Positions 29,591 to 40,707 are shown, numbered from the stretch's first letter. The stretch: DNA of 64,000 nucleotides from an uncultured Hungatella sp. (GCA_947089145.1 CAMUJH010000009.1:1-64000), one strand, 5' to 3'. Made by a program: numbers and translations. Notes: generated from the sequence alone by a model not told the origin.

Positions 29591-29948
29591 AACAAGAAGG
29601 ACCTCCTTTGCAGATATACAACTTATAGCATATCAGAAAACAGAGGTTCTTACAAGTTTATCTTCTAAATTCTTTGAAGTTGTGGTAAGATAATGTAACG
29701 GTTTAAGTCTTTGAATTAGAAAAGTTTGGAGAAAGCAGCAGGCAGTGAAAATCCCCGTAAGCGTAAAATGTTCTCCCGGAATCTCTCCTGCACCTGTTTT
29801 TGCGGCAGATTTTCCGTCATATGCACATAAATTTAATCAATGTACGTTCTGCGTACGCCTCATAAATTTATGCACATCTGACAAAAAATCATCTCACAAA
29901 ATCAGGCATAGAGAGACTCCGGGAGTACATTAAACAGAGAGGAGCCCT
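29591..29948 (+). other. 358-nt intergenic region with candidate promoter, leader and long inverted repeat
   Basis: It separates the divergent anchored-protein and HD-domain genes. A weak promoter for the HD gene may be TTCTAA (29663-29668), 17 nt, then TAAGAT (29686-29691) with an extended TGG. That would leave a leader of about 250 nt containing the inverted repeat at 29821-29877. An AG-rich ribosome site (GAGAGGAG, 29937-29944) ends the region. The short open frame at 29745-29933 has no ribosome site and is not called. Confidence 0.5.
29821..29877. repeat. Long imperfect inverted repeat in the leader of the HD gene
   Basis: ATGCACATAAATTTA (29821-29835) matches the reverse complement of TAAATTTATGCACAT (29863-29877) at 13 of 15 positions. 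Inside it TGTACG (29841-29846) and CGTACG (29852-29857) form a second short stem around a TTCTG loop. It could be an RNA hairpin or a protein-binding dyad. Confidence 0.7.
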
Positions 29949-30509
29949 ATGATTAGGAAAGCAGCAGAATTTGCCGCCAGGGCCCATGAAGGTGCTCTGA
30001 GAAAAGGAAGTAAAATTCCGTATATTTCCCACCCTATGGAGGTGGCCATGATCGTTGCATTGATGACTGACGATAAAGATATTATTGCTGCGGCATATCT
30101 TCACGATGTGATTGAGGATGCCGGTGTAAGTTACCAGAAACTGGAGCAGGAATTCGGGACCCGCATTGCGCAGCTGGTTAAGAAGGAAAGTGAGGATAAG
30201 ACGAAAAGCTGGATAGAGCGGAAACAGGCAACCATTAACAGGCTGATCAATGCCCAAAGAGAGGACAAGATTCTTGCCTTTGGGGACAAGTTAAGTAATC
30301 TCAGAAGTACAGCAAAGGACTATATGGTGGTAGGGGACGAAATCTGGGAGAAGTTCAGGGCCAAGGACAAGAAACTGCAGGCGTGGTATTATGAAAGCAT
30401 GGTGGACAGCTTTGCAATTTTTGAGGGGCATCCTTTTTACCAGGAATATCTGTGGCTGTTAAACCTGGTATTTGAATGGAAGACAGCTTTTTCATTGCAC
30501 TCCCAATAG
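29949..30509 (+). CDS. Small HD-domain protein, (p)ppGpp hydrolase-like
   Basis: 186 residues, matching the hydrolase half of RelA/SpoT enzymes without synthetase or regulatory domains. AHEGALRKGSKIPYISHP at the start, the metal-binding LHDVIEDAG near residue 57, and the later KLSNLRS helix match the HD signature of alarmone hydrolases. Known relatives are the stand-alone small alarmone hydrolases that degrade (p)ppGpp with Mn2+. Whether this one uses (p)ppGpp or another nucleotide cannot be told from sequence. thrC follows 63 nt downstream but has its own promoter overlapping this gene's end. Confidence 0.85.
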   Translation: MIRKAAEFAARAHEGALRKGSKIPYISHPMEVAMIVALMTDDKDIIAAAYLHDVIEDAGVSYQKLEQEFGTRIAQLVKKESEDKTKSWIERKQATINRLINAQREDKILAFGDKLSNLRSTAKDYMVVGDEIWEKFRAKDKKLQAWYYESMVDSFAIFEGHPFYQEYLWLLNLVFEWKTAFSLHSQ

Positions 30510-30523
30510 AAACATGCTAAAAT
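30495..30523 (+). promoter_or_regulatory. thrC promoter
   Basis: TTGCAC (30495-30500), a 17-nt spacer ending in TGC, and TAAAAT (30518-30523). It straddles the stop codon of the HD gene. Its -10 overlaps an in-frame ATG at 30522, which argues that translation starts further down. Confidence 0.75.
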
Positions 30524-30572
30524 GGACGACATCTATAATAACAATCAGGAAAGCTTAGAAAGGATATCCATG

Positions 30573-32060
30573 ATGAATATACTTTATCAGAGTACCAGGG
30601 GAGGAGAGCAGGATGTGACTGCCTCCCAGGCGATTTTAAAAGGATTGGCTTGCGATGGGGGGCTGTTTATGCCCACAGAGATACCGAAGCTGGAGCGGAG
30701 CATGAGGGAGCTGGCCGGAAAGTCCTACCAGGATACTGCATACGAGGTTATGAAGCTGTTTCTTACAGATTTTACAGAAGAAGAATTGAAAAGATGCATA
30801 AACTGCGCTTATGACGATAAATTTGATACGGAAGTAATTGCGCCTTTGGTAAAGGCAGGCAATGCATATTATCTGGAACTGTTTCATGGCAGTACCATTG
30901 CATTTAAAGATATGGCTTTGTCAATTCTGCCTCATCTGATGACAACGGCTGCAAAAAAAAATCATGTGGAGCAGGAGATTGTGATTCTTACCGCAACGTC
31001 AGGGGATACAGGCAAGGCGGCCATGGCGGGGTTTGCCGACGTGCCGGGAACCAGGATCATTGTATTTTATCCAAAGGACGGAGTCAGCAGGGTGCAGGAA
31101 CTGCAGATGGTTACCCAGAAAGGGGATAATACGGCTGTAGTGGCTATTCACGGCAATTTTGACGATGCTCAGACTGGGGTAAAGCATATCTTTTCTGACA
31201 AAGAATTTGGCAGGGAGCTTGCTGACAAGGGATTTGTGCTCTCATCCGCCAACTCTATTAACATAGGAAGGCTGATTCCGCAGATTGTTTACTATGTATA
31301 TGCTTACGGGCAGCTTTTGAACCACGGGGAGATTGATGAGGGCGAGAAGATTCATGTAACGGTTCCTACAGGCAATTTCGGCAATATTCTGGCGGCATAT
31401 TTTGCAAAACAGATGGGAGTGCCTATTGATAAATTGATCTGTGCATCCAATGACAATAAGGTGCTGTATGATTTTTTCCAGACAGGAATTTATGACAAAA
31501 ACAGGGAATTTTTGCTGACCATATCTCCGTCTATGGATATTCTCATTTCCAGTAACCTGGAAAGACTGGTTTATTTAAGCACTGGATGCAATGCCAGCCA
31601 GACGGCAGACCTGATGGCTTCCCTGGCAGAAAACGGGTCTTACACGGTTAATGAAACCATGAGGCAGAGGATGGCTGATTTTATAGGAGGCTTTGCTACC
31701 CGGCAGGAAGATGAGGACGCTATCAGGAAAGTATATAAGGATACAGGCTACGTACTGGACACCCACACCGGCGTTGCATGTGCGGTGTATGGGAAATACA
31801 GGGCGGATGCTTCTGATGCAACCAAAACAGTTATCGCATCAACAGCCAGCCCGTACAAGTTTTCAAGAAGCGTTATGGAAGCCATTGCAGGGGAAGAACT
31901 GCCAGAAGACGAGTTTTCTGTAATTGACTGCCTGCACAAAGTTTCCGGCTTGGAGATTCCGCAGGCTGTGGAGGAGATCCGTTCTGCGCAGATCCGTCAT
32001 ACCAGAGAGTGTGAGACTGAAGAAATGAAGAAAACGGTAGCGGAAATTTTAGGAATATAA
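30573..32060 (+). CDS. thrC: Threonine synthase
   Basis: PLP enzyme converting O-phosphohomoserine to threonine, the last step of the pathway. About 495 residues, the long ThrC form. It starts MNILYQSTRGG, has the PLP lysine in STIAFKDMAL (about K112) and the phosphate-binding TSGDTGKAA, and a TGNFGN-type glycine loop further on. Start at ATG 30573 (or the adjacent ATG 30570), preceded by AGGA at 30561-30564; an ATG at 30522 lies in the promoter -10. No other threonine genes are in the window. Confidence 0.96.
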   Translation: MNILYQSTRGGEQDVTASQAILKGLACDGGLFMPTEIPKLERSMRELAGKSYQDTAYEVMKLFLTDFTEEELKRCINCAYDDKFDTEVIAPLVKAGNAYYLELFHGSTIAFKDMALSILPHLMTTAAKKNHVEQEIVILTATSGDTGKAAMAGFADVPGTRIIVFYPKDGVSRVQELQMVTQKGDNTAVVAIHGNFDDAQTGVKHIFSDKEFGRELADKGFVLSSANSINIGRLIPQIVYYVYAYGQLLNHGEIDEGEKIHVTVPTGNFGNILAAYFAKQMGVPIDKLICASNDNKVLYDFFQTGIYDKNREFLLTISPSMDILISSNLERLVYLSTGCNASQTADLMASLAENGSYTVNETMRQRMADFIGGFATRQEDEDAIRKVYKDTGYVLDTHTGVACAVYGKYRADASDATKTVIASTASPYKFSRSVMEAIAGEELPEDEFSVIDCLHKVSGLEIPQAVEEIRSAQIRHTRECETEEMKKTVAEILGI

Positions 32061-32072
32061 TTCTAAATCATC

Positions 32073-32101
32073 TTTTCAAATTTTATAGAATGTTGTATAC
32101 T
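32073..32101 (+). promoter_or_regulatory. Probable fba promoter
   Basis: TTTTCA (32073-32078), a 17-nt spacer, and TATACT (32096-32101), about 64 nt before the aldolase start. Confidence 0.5.
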
Positions 32102-32164
32102 TAAAACAAATGCAGGCTCTGCCGGCAGATGAAGTACAATTATAAGAGATGGAGGGTTTTGATT

Positions 32165-33028
32165 ATGTTAGTATCAGCAAGAGACATGCTTGAAAAAGCA
32201 AGAGAAGGCAAGTATGCCGTAGGCCAGTTCAACATCAACAATCTGGAGTGGACCAAATCTATTCTGCTGACAGCAGAGGAGCTGAAGTCTCCCGTAATCC
32301 TGGGCGTATCTGAGGGCGCAGGCAAGTACATGACAGGCTACAAGACAGTTGTAGGCATGGTAAACGGGATGCTGGAAGAGCTGAATATTACGGTTCCGGT
32401 AGCGCTTCATTTGGATCACGGCAGCTATGACGGATGTTTAAAGTGTATCGAGGCAGGCTTCTCATCTGTTATGTTTGACGGCTCCCACTATCCCATTGAA
32501 GAGAATGTGGCAAAAACCACGGAATTGGTTAAAATCTGCAAAGATAAGGGACTTTCTCTGGAGGCAGAGGTTGGCTCCATCGGCGGCGAGGAAGACGGCG
32601 TCGTAGGTGCAGGCGAGTGCGCGGACCCTGATGAGTGCAAGGCTATTGCTGATCTGGGAATTGATTTCCTGGCAGCAGGCATCGGCAACATTCATGGCAA
32701 ATATCCGGCAAACTGGGCTGGCTTAAGCTTTGAGACTCTGGCAGCTGTTAAGGAGAAAGTAGGCGATATGCCTCTGGTACTTCACGGCGGAACGGGAATC
32801 CCTGCCGATATGATTAAGAAGGCTATTAGTCTCGGCGTTGCCAAGATCAATGTGAACACTGAGTGCCAGCTGGCATTTGCAGAAGCTACCCGCAAATACA
32901 TTGAGGCAGGCAAAGATCAGCAGGGCAAGGGATTTGACCCGAGAAAGCTTCTTGCGCCAGGAGCAGAGGCCATTAAGGCTACGGTGAAAGAGAAGATGGA
33001 ACTGTTCGGTTCCGTAGGAAAAGCGTAA
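32165..33028 (+). CDS. fba: Class II fructose-bisphosphate aldolase
   Basis: Zinc-dependent aldolase of glycolysis and gluconeogenesis, splitting fructose 1,6-bisphosphate into two trioses. 287 residues, normal for the class II FbaA/GatY family. Zinc and substrate residues are visible: LHLDHGS near residue 80, the EAEVGSIGG segment near residue 133, HGKYP near residue 178, HGGTGI near residue 208, and KINVNTE near residue 230. The ATG at 32165 is 8 nt after GGAGGG (32151-32156); an in-frame ATG at 32129 lacks a ribosome site. A clear terminator follows at 33087, so it is monocistronic. Confidence 0.96.
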   Translation: MLVSARDMLEKAREGKYAVGQFNINNLEWTKSILLTAEELKSPVILGVSEGAGKYMTGYKTVVGMVNGMLEELNITVPVALHLDHGSYDGCLKCIEAGFSSVMFDGSHYPIEENVAKTTELVKICKDKGLSLEAEVGSIGGEEDGVVGAGECADPDECKAIADLGIDFLAAGIGNIHGKYPANWAGLSFETLAAVKEKVGDMPLVLHGGTGIPADMIKKAISLGVAKINVNTECQLAFAEATRKYIEAGKDQQGKGFDPRKLLAPGAEAIKATVKEKMELFGSVGKA

Positions 33029-33086
33029 GCTGCCGCCGGAAGAAAATAGTAAATTCTGTTATTGTGTTATCGAAGTAATGTACAGC

Positions 33087-33123
33087 GGCGTTCTCCTGAT
33101 TTCGGGGAGAACGCCACTTTTTA
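33087..33123 (+). terminator. Terminator after fba
   Basis: GGCGTTCTCC (33087-33096) pairs exactly with GGAGAACGCC (33106-33115), followed by ACTTTTTA. It lies well upstream of the true glnN start. Confidence 0.93.
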
Positions 33124-33187
33124 TATAGGCGTCACGCAATACCTTACATGGAATGAAGAAGCAGGAAAAGGAGAGGATGGAGAAAAC

Positions 33188-35311
33188 GTGAGCGAGATTG
33201 TAAATGTTGTGGAGATTTTTGGCAAAAATGTATTTAATGAGACGGTTATGAGGGATTACCTTCCGAAAGGCGTTTTTAAGAAACTAAAAAAGACCATTGA
33301 GGACGGCGCAGAATTGGACCCTTCCATTGCGGATGCAGTGGCCCATGCCATGAAGGACTGGGCGATTGACAGAGGTGCGACACATTATACTCACTGGTTC
33401 CAGCCGCTTACAGGAGTTACAGCGGAAAAACATGATTCTTTTATCTCTGCTCCTGATACAGAAGGAAAGGTAATTATGGAATTTTCCGGCAAAGAGCTGA
33501 TTAAAGGTGAGCCGGATGCATCCTCTTTTCCATCAGGCGGCCTGCGGGCCACATTTGAAGCCAGGGGATACACCATGTGGGACTGCACCTCCCCGGCATT
33601 TTTAAGGGAGGATACACTTGGCGTTACCCTATGCATTCCCACGGCATTTTGTTCCTATACAGGCGAGGCGCTGGATCAGAAGACGCCTCTTCTCCGCTCC
33701 ATGCAGGCAATTGACAAACAGTCTCTGCGCATCTTAAAACTGTTCGGCAATACAAACGCCAAGAGAGTGGTTCCCTCTGTAGGGCCGGAGCAGGAGTACT
33801 TCCTGGTCGACAGGGAAAAGTATCTTCAAAGAAAAGACCTGATCTATGCAGGCCGTACATTGTTCGGGGCCAGGCCGCCTAAGGGACAGGAACTGGAGGA
33901 TCACTATTTTGGCGCTATCCGGGAACGGATCGGCGGCTATATGAGAGAAGTAAACCAGGAGCTATGGAAACTGGGCGTTACCTCCAAGACTCAGCATAAC
34001 GAGGCGGCTCCGGCCCAGCACGAGCTGGCGCCTATCTACGATCAAGTTAACCTGGCCGTAGATCACAATCAGATGGTGATGGAGACTTTGAAAAAAGTAG
34101 CGGGCCGCCACGGTATGACATGCCTGCTTCACGAGAAACCTTTTGCCGGAGTAAACGGGTCCGGAAAGCATAATAACTGGTCTTTAATTTCTGACGACGG
34201 CATAAACCTTTTAAATCCAGGGGAAACCCCTCACGAAAATATTCAGTTTCTTTTAGTTCTGGGGTGCATTATGAAAGCTGTTGATATTCACGCTGACCTT
34301 CTGCGTGAGTCTGCCTCTGATGTGGGCAATGACCACAGGCTGGGAGCAGACGAGGCGCCGCCGGCCATTATCTCTATTTTTGTGGGAGAGCAGCTGGAGG
34401 ATGTTATTGACCAGCTGTGCAGTACAGGGGAAGCGACTCATTCTAAAAGCGGCGGAAAATTGATGACTGGCATTGCCACGCTTCCGGATTTAGATAAAGA
34501 CGCCACAGACAGAAACCGTACATCGCCTTTTGCATTTACTGGCAACAAGTTTGAATTCCGCATGGTAGGCTCCTCTGATTCCGTTGCACCGCCTAATGTG
34601 GTTCTGAATACCATTGTGGCGGAGGCCTTTAAAGAGGCAGCCGATGAACTGGAGCAGGCGGAAGACTTTGAGTCTGCTGTTCATGACATGATAAAAAGCC
34701 TGCTGGCAGAACACCGCAGAATCATTTTTAACGGGAATGGGTACTCTGACGCCTGGGTTCAGGAGGCTGAAGACAGAGGGCTTCCCAATATCAGTTCCAT
34801 GGTAGATGCCATTTCAGCTCTTACTACAGAAAAGGCAGTAAAACTGTATGAAACCTTTGACGTATTTACCAGAGCGGAACTGATGTCCCGGGCAGAGGTG
34901 GAGTATGACGCCTATGGAAAAGCAATTAATATTGAGGCCAGAACTATGATCGATATGGCAGGTAAGCAGATTATACCTGCAGTTATCAGATATACCACGG
35001 AACTGGCTAAATCCATAAGCGCAGTGAAGGAAGCATGTCCGGACGGCGCGGCAGATGTCAGCGCACAGACAGAGCTTTTGGTAGAAACCTCGGCGCTGCT
35101 TTCTGATATGAAGAAAGCCCTGGCTTCCCTGGAAGACGTGACGGCAAAATGCAGCGCAATTGAAGATGCCTGTACCCGGGCTCACGCATACCATGATAAG
35201 GTAGTTCCTGTTATGGAAGCTCTCAGGGCGCCTGCAGACAGGCTGGAAATGATTGTGGATAAAGAGCTGTGGCCATTTCCAAGTTATGGTGATTTGATTT
35301 TTGAGGTATAA
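33188..35311 (+). CDS. glnN: Glutamine synthetase type III
   Basis: Makes glutamine from glutamate, ammonia and ATP. About 707 residues, the large GSIII form of Bacteroides and Clostridia, distinct from GSI. Typical pieces are [10 protein letters not shown] at the start, the [12 protein letters not shown] block, [23 protein letters not shown], the [12 protein letters not shown] metal/ATP site, and NNWSL. The frame is open back through the fba terminator, so the biological start must be downstream. GTG 33188 follows a GGAG (33179-33182) and gives the family N-terminus. No nitrogen regulator is nearby. Confidence 0.94.
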   Translation: MSEIVNVVEIFGKNVFNETVMRDYLPKGVFKKLKKTIEDGAELDPSIADAVAHAMKDWAIDRGATHYTHWFQPLTGVTAEKHDSFISAPDTEGKVIMEFSGKELIKGEPDASSFPSGGLRATFEARGYTMWDCTSPAFLREDTLGVTLCIPTAFCSYTGEALDQKTPLLRSMQAIDKQSLRILKLFGNTNAKRVVPSVGPEQEYFLVDREKYLQRKDLIYAGRTLFGARPPKGQELEDHYFGAIRERIGGYMREVNQELWKLGVTSKTQHNEAAPAQHELAPIYDQVNLAVDHNQMVMETLKKVAGRHGMTCLLHEKPFAGVNGSGKHNNWSLISDDGINLLNPGETPHENIQFLLVLGCIMKAVDIHADLLRESASDVGNDHRLGADEAPPAIISIFVGEQLEDVIDQLCSTGEATHSKSGGKLMTGIATLPDLDKDATDRNRTSPFAFTGNKFEFRMVGSSDSVAPPNVVLNTIVAEAFKEAADELEQAEDFESAVHDMIKSLLAEHRRIIFNGNGYSDAWVQEAEDRGLPNISSMVDAISALTTEKAVKLYETFDVFTRAELMSRAEVEYDAYGKAINIEARTMIDMAGKQIIPAVIRYTTELAKSISAVKEACPDGAADVSAQTELLVETSALLSDMKKALASLEDVTAKCSAIEDACTRAHAYHDKVVPVMEALRAPADRLEMIVDKELWPFPSYGDLIFEV

Positions 35312-35517
35312 AATGTAAAAATCCGTGAGAAAACCTGATACGGAATGTACAGAACGCATCACCTGGCGGGGCAGGCGAATCCTGCTTCCAGAGGTCAGCC
35401 GCCATCCCTCTCGGGGAAGTTTTGCCATAAAGGAGTGACTCTTTTAAAGATCCTGTCAAATATCCGGCAAACTTAAACCCGAAAGGGGGCGGGGCTTTGG
35501 TTTTGCTGCGTGATAGT
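35312..35517. other. Gap between convergent glnN and luxS with several hairpins
   Basis: About 206 nt with no gene. Visible structures are a CTGG/CCAG and GCAGG/CCTGC hairpin near 35372-35398 and a short CCC/GGG hairpin near 35406-35416. A G-rich block near 35480-35497 follows. Since the flanking genes converge, part of it should serve as termination. I do not recognise a known RNA family. Confidence 0.45.
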
Positions 35518-36000
35518 TTAATCAGCTGGATAAACCAGCCTTTCTTCCGAAATCTGCCTGAGAACCTGCTTTAAATACTTATCCGCCAGGAATTTCGCCA
35601 TAGGCAGATTCATATCCAGATAATTGCCGCAGTCTTTCGCGGCGGCTCCTGGCACTTCCCCCTCAAAATCCCTGATAAATTCAAACATCCGCGTCATAAG
35701 AGGAACAATATCGCTGGACTGGTAATGTCCAGCCAGAAGCAGATAAAACCCGGTGCGGCATCCCATGGGGCCGAAATACAGAACCCTGTCTTTAAATTCG
35801 GGATCATTTCTTAAAAACGTAGCCCCCAGGTGTTCTATGGTATGAACCTCTGCCGTATTCATTACAGGTTCAAAATTGGGCCGGGTCATGCGGATGTCAA
35901 ACGTGGTAACTGTAGCATCGCCTGCCTGATCCCTGCGTGACACATAAACTCCGGGCAGCAGACGCAGATGATCGATGGTGAAGCTGGTTATTTTTTCCAT
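35518..36000 (-). CDS. luxS: S-ribosylhomocysteine lyase (AI-2 synthase)
   Basis: Cleaves S-ribosylhomocysteine to homocysteine and DPD, the precursor of autoinducer-2, in the activated-methyl cycle. 160 residues, normal for LuxS. The metal-binding HTIEH motif lies near residue 53, GCRTGFY near residue 82 carries the catalytic Cys, and KDCGNYLDMNL gives the third metal ligand region. AAGGAG precedes the ATG. Transcribed divergently from the P-type ATPase. It pairs functionally with metK in this window; the nucleosidase that would feed it is not here. Confidence 0.97.
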   Translation of the reverse strand: MEKITSFTIDHLRLLPGVYVSRRDQAGDATVTTFDIRMTRPNFEPVMNTAEVHTIEHLGATFLRNDPEFKDRVLYFGPMGCRTGFYLLLAGHYQSSDIVPLMTRMFEFIRDFEGEVPGAAAKDCGNYLDMNLPMAKFLADKYLKQVLRQISEERLVYPAD

Positions 36001-36178
36001 AATAGTCTCCTTTTCTTTGGAATGGATTCATAAAATCCCCTGATGCCGGATTTTGCCGGCACATCCAATATCATAATAAGATATCCTAAGTATATCGAAA
36101 AACAGGGGAAAATACAAGGCAGTGGTCTTTCTTTTTCGTTCCCGCATAAACATGGAATAACGGAAAGGAGCATTTGGC

Positions 36179-38803
36179 ATGAAGAATTGGTATCAATGTA
36201 CGGGAAGGGAGACACTGGACCTGCTTGACGCCGGGGACCAGGGACTGACAGAAAAGCAGGCAAAGAGGAGGGAAAAGCAGTATGGGCCGAATGTTCTGAG
36301 AGAATCAGGCAGAAAACCTGTGTGGAAAGTATTTTTAGAGCAGTTTCAGGATCTCCTGGTTATCATTTTAATAGGCGCTGCCGTGATTTCCATGCTGACA
36401 GGAAGCCTGGAAAGTACGATTGTAATTTTTGCAGTAATAACCCTCAATGCGGTTCTGGGAACCATTCAGCACGAGAAGGCCAGAAAGTCTCTTGAGAGCC
36501 TTAAATCGCTGTCTTCCCCGCTGGCAGTGGTACTGCGGGACAAAATGAAAATCCAGATTCCGTCGAGAGAAGTAGTGCCGGGAGACATCCTGTATTTGGA
36601 AAGCGGCGATTTGGTGGTGGCCGACGGCAGGCTTCTGGAAAGCGTGTCTCTGCAGATTAATGAAAGCTCTCTGACAGGAGAGTCAGATGCTGTTTTAAAA
36701 CAGACCAGGCCCTTGTCTGGGGAGATGTCTTTGGCAGACCGTACCAACATGGTATACAGCGGCTCCCTGGTAACCGGCGGCCGGGGGGTGGCGGTTGTGA
36801 CGGAAACCGGGATGAATACGGAAATAGGCCGCATTGCTTCCATGATGAGCAGCACAGAGGAAAAGAAGACTCCTCTCCAGGTCAGCCTGGATCAGTTCGG
36901 AAGCCGGCTGGCAGCGGCAATTATGGTAATATGCCTGGTGGTGTTTGTACTGAGCATGTACAGAGGCATGGCCATGCTGGATTCCCTTATGTTTGCCGTG
37001 GCATTGGCTGTAGCCGCCATTCCCGAGGCGCTGGGGTCTATCGTAACCATTGTCCAAGCCATGGGAACGCAGAAAATGGCAAAGGAACAGGCCATTATCA
37101 AAGACCTGAAAGCGGTGGAAAGCCTTGGGTGCGTGTCGGTTATCTGTACGGATAAGACCGGAACATTGACCCAGAACCGAATGACGGTTAAGCAGGTGGA
37201 ACTGAACGGAAAACTGCTGCCGCCGGAGCAGCTGGAAAAGGAAAATGAACAGCACCGCCTTTTTCTGCAGATCTGCGGGCTGGTAAACGATGCGGATGCA
37301 AAGAGGGAACAGGAGGTGGGGGACGCCACAGAGCTGGCGCTGCTTCATCTGGTGCAGCGGTGCGGCGTGGCGCCAGATGAACTGCGGAGGCGTTTTCCCC
37401 GAAGCCGGGAGATTCCCTTTGACTCCGGAAGAAAGATTATGAGTACCATTCATAAGCTTCCCCAGGGACAGATGCTCCTTGTAAAAGGGGCAATGGATAT
37501 CCTTCTGGAAAAAAGCACCCGGATTGATGACAAGGGAAAGGTGCGTCCGATTACCTTCGGAGATAAAAGGGAGCTCATAAGGCTTCACGATACCTGTTCC
37601 TGTCAGGGGCTGCGGATTCTGGCGCTGGCTTACCGGCCTTTAAATGGAAATGAGGTCCTGCTGGGGGAGAAAAAGCTGGAGCGGGATCTGGTATTTCTTG
37701 GCATGGCAGCTATGATGGACCCGCCTCGTCCTGAAACAAGGGAAGCAGTTATGGATGCCCGGCGCGCCGGAATTAAGCCGGTAATGATTACAGGGGATCA
37801 CAAAGTGACAGCCATGTCCATAGCCAGACAGATCGGAATCATAAAGGAAGGGGAAGAGGCGGTTTCCGGTTCCCAGCTGGATTCCATGGACAGAAGGGAG
37901 CTGCTGGAGAGAATAGGAAATATCAGCGTGTATGCCAGAGTTTCCCCGGAACATAAGCTCAGAATTGTAAAGGCATGGCAGGATAAAGGACAGATTGTCG
38001 CAATGACCGGAGACGGAGTTAATGACGCCCCTGCCTTAAAGCAGGCAGATATCGGCGTGGCTATGGGACAGACGGGCACTGAAGTTTCGAAAGATGCGGC
38101 TTCCATGATTCTTGCAGACGATAACTTTGCCACCATTATAAAAGCGGTGTCCAATGGGCGGAACGTGTACAGGAATATCCGAAACGCCATAGAGTTTTTG
38201 CTGTCAGGCAATATGGCGGGAATTTTCTGCGTTCTCTACACCACGGTTATGTCTCTGCCTCTGCCCTTTGCTCCGGTTCACCTGCTGTTTATCAATCTTC
38301 TGACAGATTCCCTTCCTGCCATTGCCATCGGTATGGAGCAGCCAGAGGGAGAGCTTTTGAACCAGCCGCCCAGGAACCCGAAGCAGGGAATCCTGACCAG
38401 GCGGTTCCTTCGGGACATTCTGATTCAGGGCGGGCTGATTGCGGTCTGCACCATGTATGCCTACCGCACCGGGCTGACGGAAGGCCATGATGCCGTGGCA
38501 AGCACCATGGCGTTTGCGTCACTGACATTGGCAAGACTGTTTCATGGATTTAACTGCCGCAGCAGCCATTCTATTTTCCATCTGGGGATCAGAAGCAACC
38601 TTTACACGGTAATGGCTTTTGAGGCGGGAGTGCTGCTTTTGGGGGCAGTGCTGTTTGCGCCGGGTCTGCAGGTGCTGTTTGCGGTTTCTGATTTAAGCGC
38701 CAGGCAGCTGGCTGTAGTAGGGGCATGTGCATTTCTTCCTACTGTGGTGCTGCAGGCGTGGAAAGTGCTTCGGGAATTCCGGAGGAAGATTACAGGGATT
38801 TAG
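36179..38803 (+). CDS. P-type cation ATPase, Ca2+-type (P2)
   Basis: An 874-residue membrane pump. In order: N-terminal cation-ATPase domain, TM1-2, actuator domain with SLTGES (near residue 165), TM3-4 with PEALGSIVTI (the counterpart of PEGL in Ca2+ pumps), phosphorylation site DKTGTLT (about D325), a nucleotide domain, the hinge TGDGVNDAPALKQADIGVAMG, and six C-terminal membrane segments. Length and layout fit bacterial PMCA/SERCA-like Ca2+ exporters; exact ion choice cannot be proven by sequence. AAAGGAG lies before the ATG. Single-gene unit divergent from luxS. Confidence 0.9.
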   Translation: MKNWYQCTGRETLDLLDAGDQGLTEKQAKRREKQYGPNVLRESGRKPVWKVFLEQFQDLLVIILIGAAVISMLTGSLESTIVIFAVITLNAVLGTIQHEKARKSLESLKSLSSPLAVVLRDKMKIQIPSREVVPGDILYLESGDLVVADGRLLESVSLQINESSLTGESDAVLKQTRPLSGEMSLADRTNMVYSGSLVTGGRGVAVVTETGMNTEIGRIASMMSSTEEKKTPLQVSLDQFGSRLAAAIMVICLVVFVLSMYRGMAMLDSLMFAVALAVAAIPEALGSIVTIVQAMGTQKMAKEQAIIKDLKAVESLGCVSVICTDKTGTLTQNRMTVKQVELNGKLLPPEQLEKENEQHRLFLQICGLVNDADAKREQEVGDATELALLHLVQRCGVAPDELRRRFPRSREIPFDSGRKIMSTIHKLPQGQMLLVKGAMDILLEKSTRIDDKGKVRPITFGDKRELIRLHDTCSCQGLRILALAYRPLNGNEVLLGEKKLERDLVFLGMAAMMDPPRPETREAVMDARRAGIKPVMITGDHKVTAMSIARQIGIIKEGEEAVSGSQLDSMDRRELLERIGNISVYARVSPEHKLRIVKAWQDKGQIVAMTGDGVNDAPALKQADIGVAMGQTGTEVSKDAASMILADDNFATIIKAVSNGRNVYRNIRNAIEFLLSGNMAGIFCVLYTTVMSLPLPFAPVHLLFINLLTDSLPAIAIGMEQPEGELLNQPPRNPKQGILTRRFLRDILIQGGLIAVCTMYAYRTGLTEGHDAVASTMAFASLTLARLFHGFNCRSSHSIFHLGIRSNLYTVMAFEAGVLLLGAVLFAPGLQVLFAVSDLSARQLAVVGACAFLPTVVLQAWKVLREFRRKITGI

Positions 38804-38812
38804 CGGTTGCAT

Positions 38813-38841
38813 TTGCCGGAAAAATATGTTAGGCTTAATAT
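38813..38841 (+). promoter_or_regulatory. Probable glpK promoter
   Basis: TTGCCG (38813-38818), a 17-nt spacer, and TAATAT (38836-38841). Transcription would start just before the attenuator leader. Confidence 0.5.
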
Positions 38842-38846
38842 AACGT

Positions 38847-38910
38847 TGCCAAGAGAGAAGACGAGTGGGGAGCTGGTACGGATAGTCCGTATGGTTCTCT
38901 GCTCTTTTTT
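38847..38910 (+). promoter_or_regulatory. glpK leader attenuator, probable GlpP target
   Basis: A terminator hairpin (38863-38910) has an upper stem TACGGA-TAG-TCCGTA (38877-38891), a lower imperfect GAG...CTC stem, and a T6 run. Upstream TGCC (38847-38850) can pair with GGTA (38875-38878) in the terminator's 5' arm. The purine-rich loop between them (AAGAGAGAAGACGAG) resembles the one in the mgtC leader at 40557-40583. A terminator between promoter and gene implies antitermination control. Confidence 0.72.
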
Positions 38911-38962
38911 ATGTCGGCATCAGGGGATTACAATTATTTTTAACAATGGAGGAGGACATTAA

Positions 38963-40465
<1,503 letters not shown>

Positions 40466-40489
40466 AATTTTTTCCGAAATTCAAAAATA

Positions 40490-40505
40490 TGATAAAATTT
40501 TATCA
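40490..40505. promoter_or_regulatory. 16-bp perfect palindrome upstream of the mgtC promoter
   Basis: TGATAAAATTTTATCA at 40490-40505 ends 4 nt before the -35 hexamer. It could be a regulator site or an A/T-rich UP element. Confidence 0.55.
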
Positions 40506-40509
40506 ATAC

Positions 40510-40538
40510 TTGACGGATTGTGGCAGATGTGGTAGGAT
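40510..40538 (+). promoter_or_regulatory. Promoter of the mgtC-glpA unit
   Basis: TTGACG (40510-40515), a 17-nt spacer ending in TGG, and TAGGAT (40533-40538). Confidence 0.75.
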
Positions 40539-40556
40539 AACCAACAGATAGATAAT

Positions 40557-40626
40557 TACCTGTGAGATGAGAGCAGCAAGGTATGATTTATGGAATTGAT
40601 CCATGGATTTACCTTGCTCTTTTTTT
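40557..40626 (+). promoter_or_regulatory. Leader attenuator before mgtC-glpA, probable GlpP target
   Basis: AGCAAGGTA (40575-40583) pairs with TACCTTGCT (40610-40618) and is followed by a run of seven Ts, a clean terminator. The upstream TACCT (40557-40561) can instead pair with AGGTA (40579-40583), which would break the terminator. The loop between them, GTGAGATGAGAGCAG, resembles the glpK leader. Two mutually exclusive folds are the hallmark of antitermination. Confidence 0.8.
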
Positions 40627-40707
40627 CGCTTTACACCACAGAAGCAGACATCTTAGCCCTTAAGCGGGGAAGGCCTTCATACTGCAGGAGAAAGGAACAG
40701 GTGGAAA

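Noticed and set aside
29745-29933. 62-codon frame in the leader of the HD gene
   Set aside because: Lacks a ribosome site, runs through the inverted repeat and shows no protein signature.
35320-35510. Possible riboswitch after glnN (GGCAAAC and GAAAGG blocks recall c-di-GMP aptamers)
   Set aside because: The required order of conserved blocks and the tetraloop-receptor pairing are not present, and it lies downstream of two convergent genes, where no gene could be controlled.
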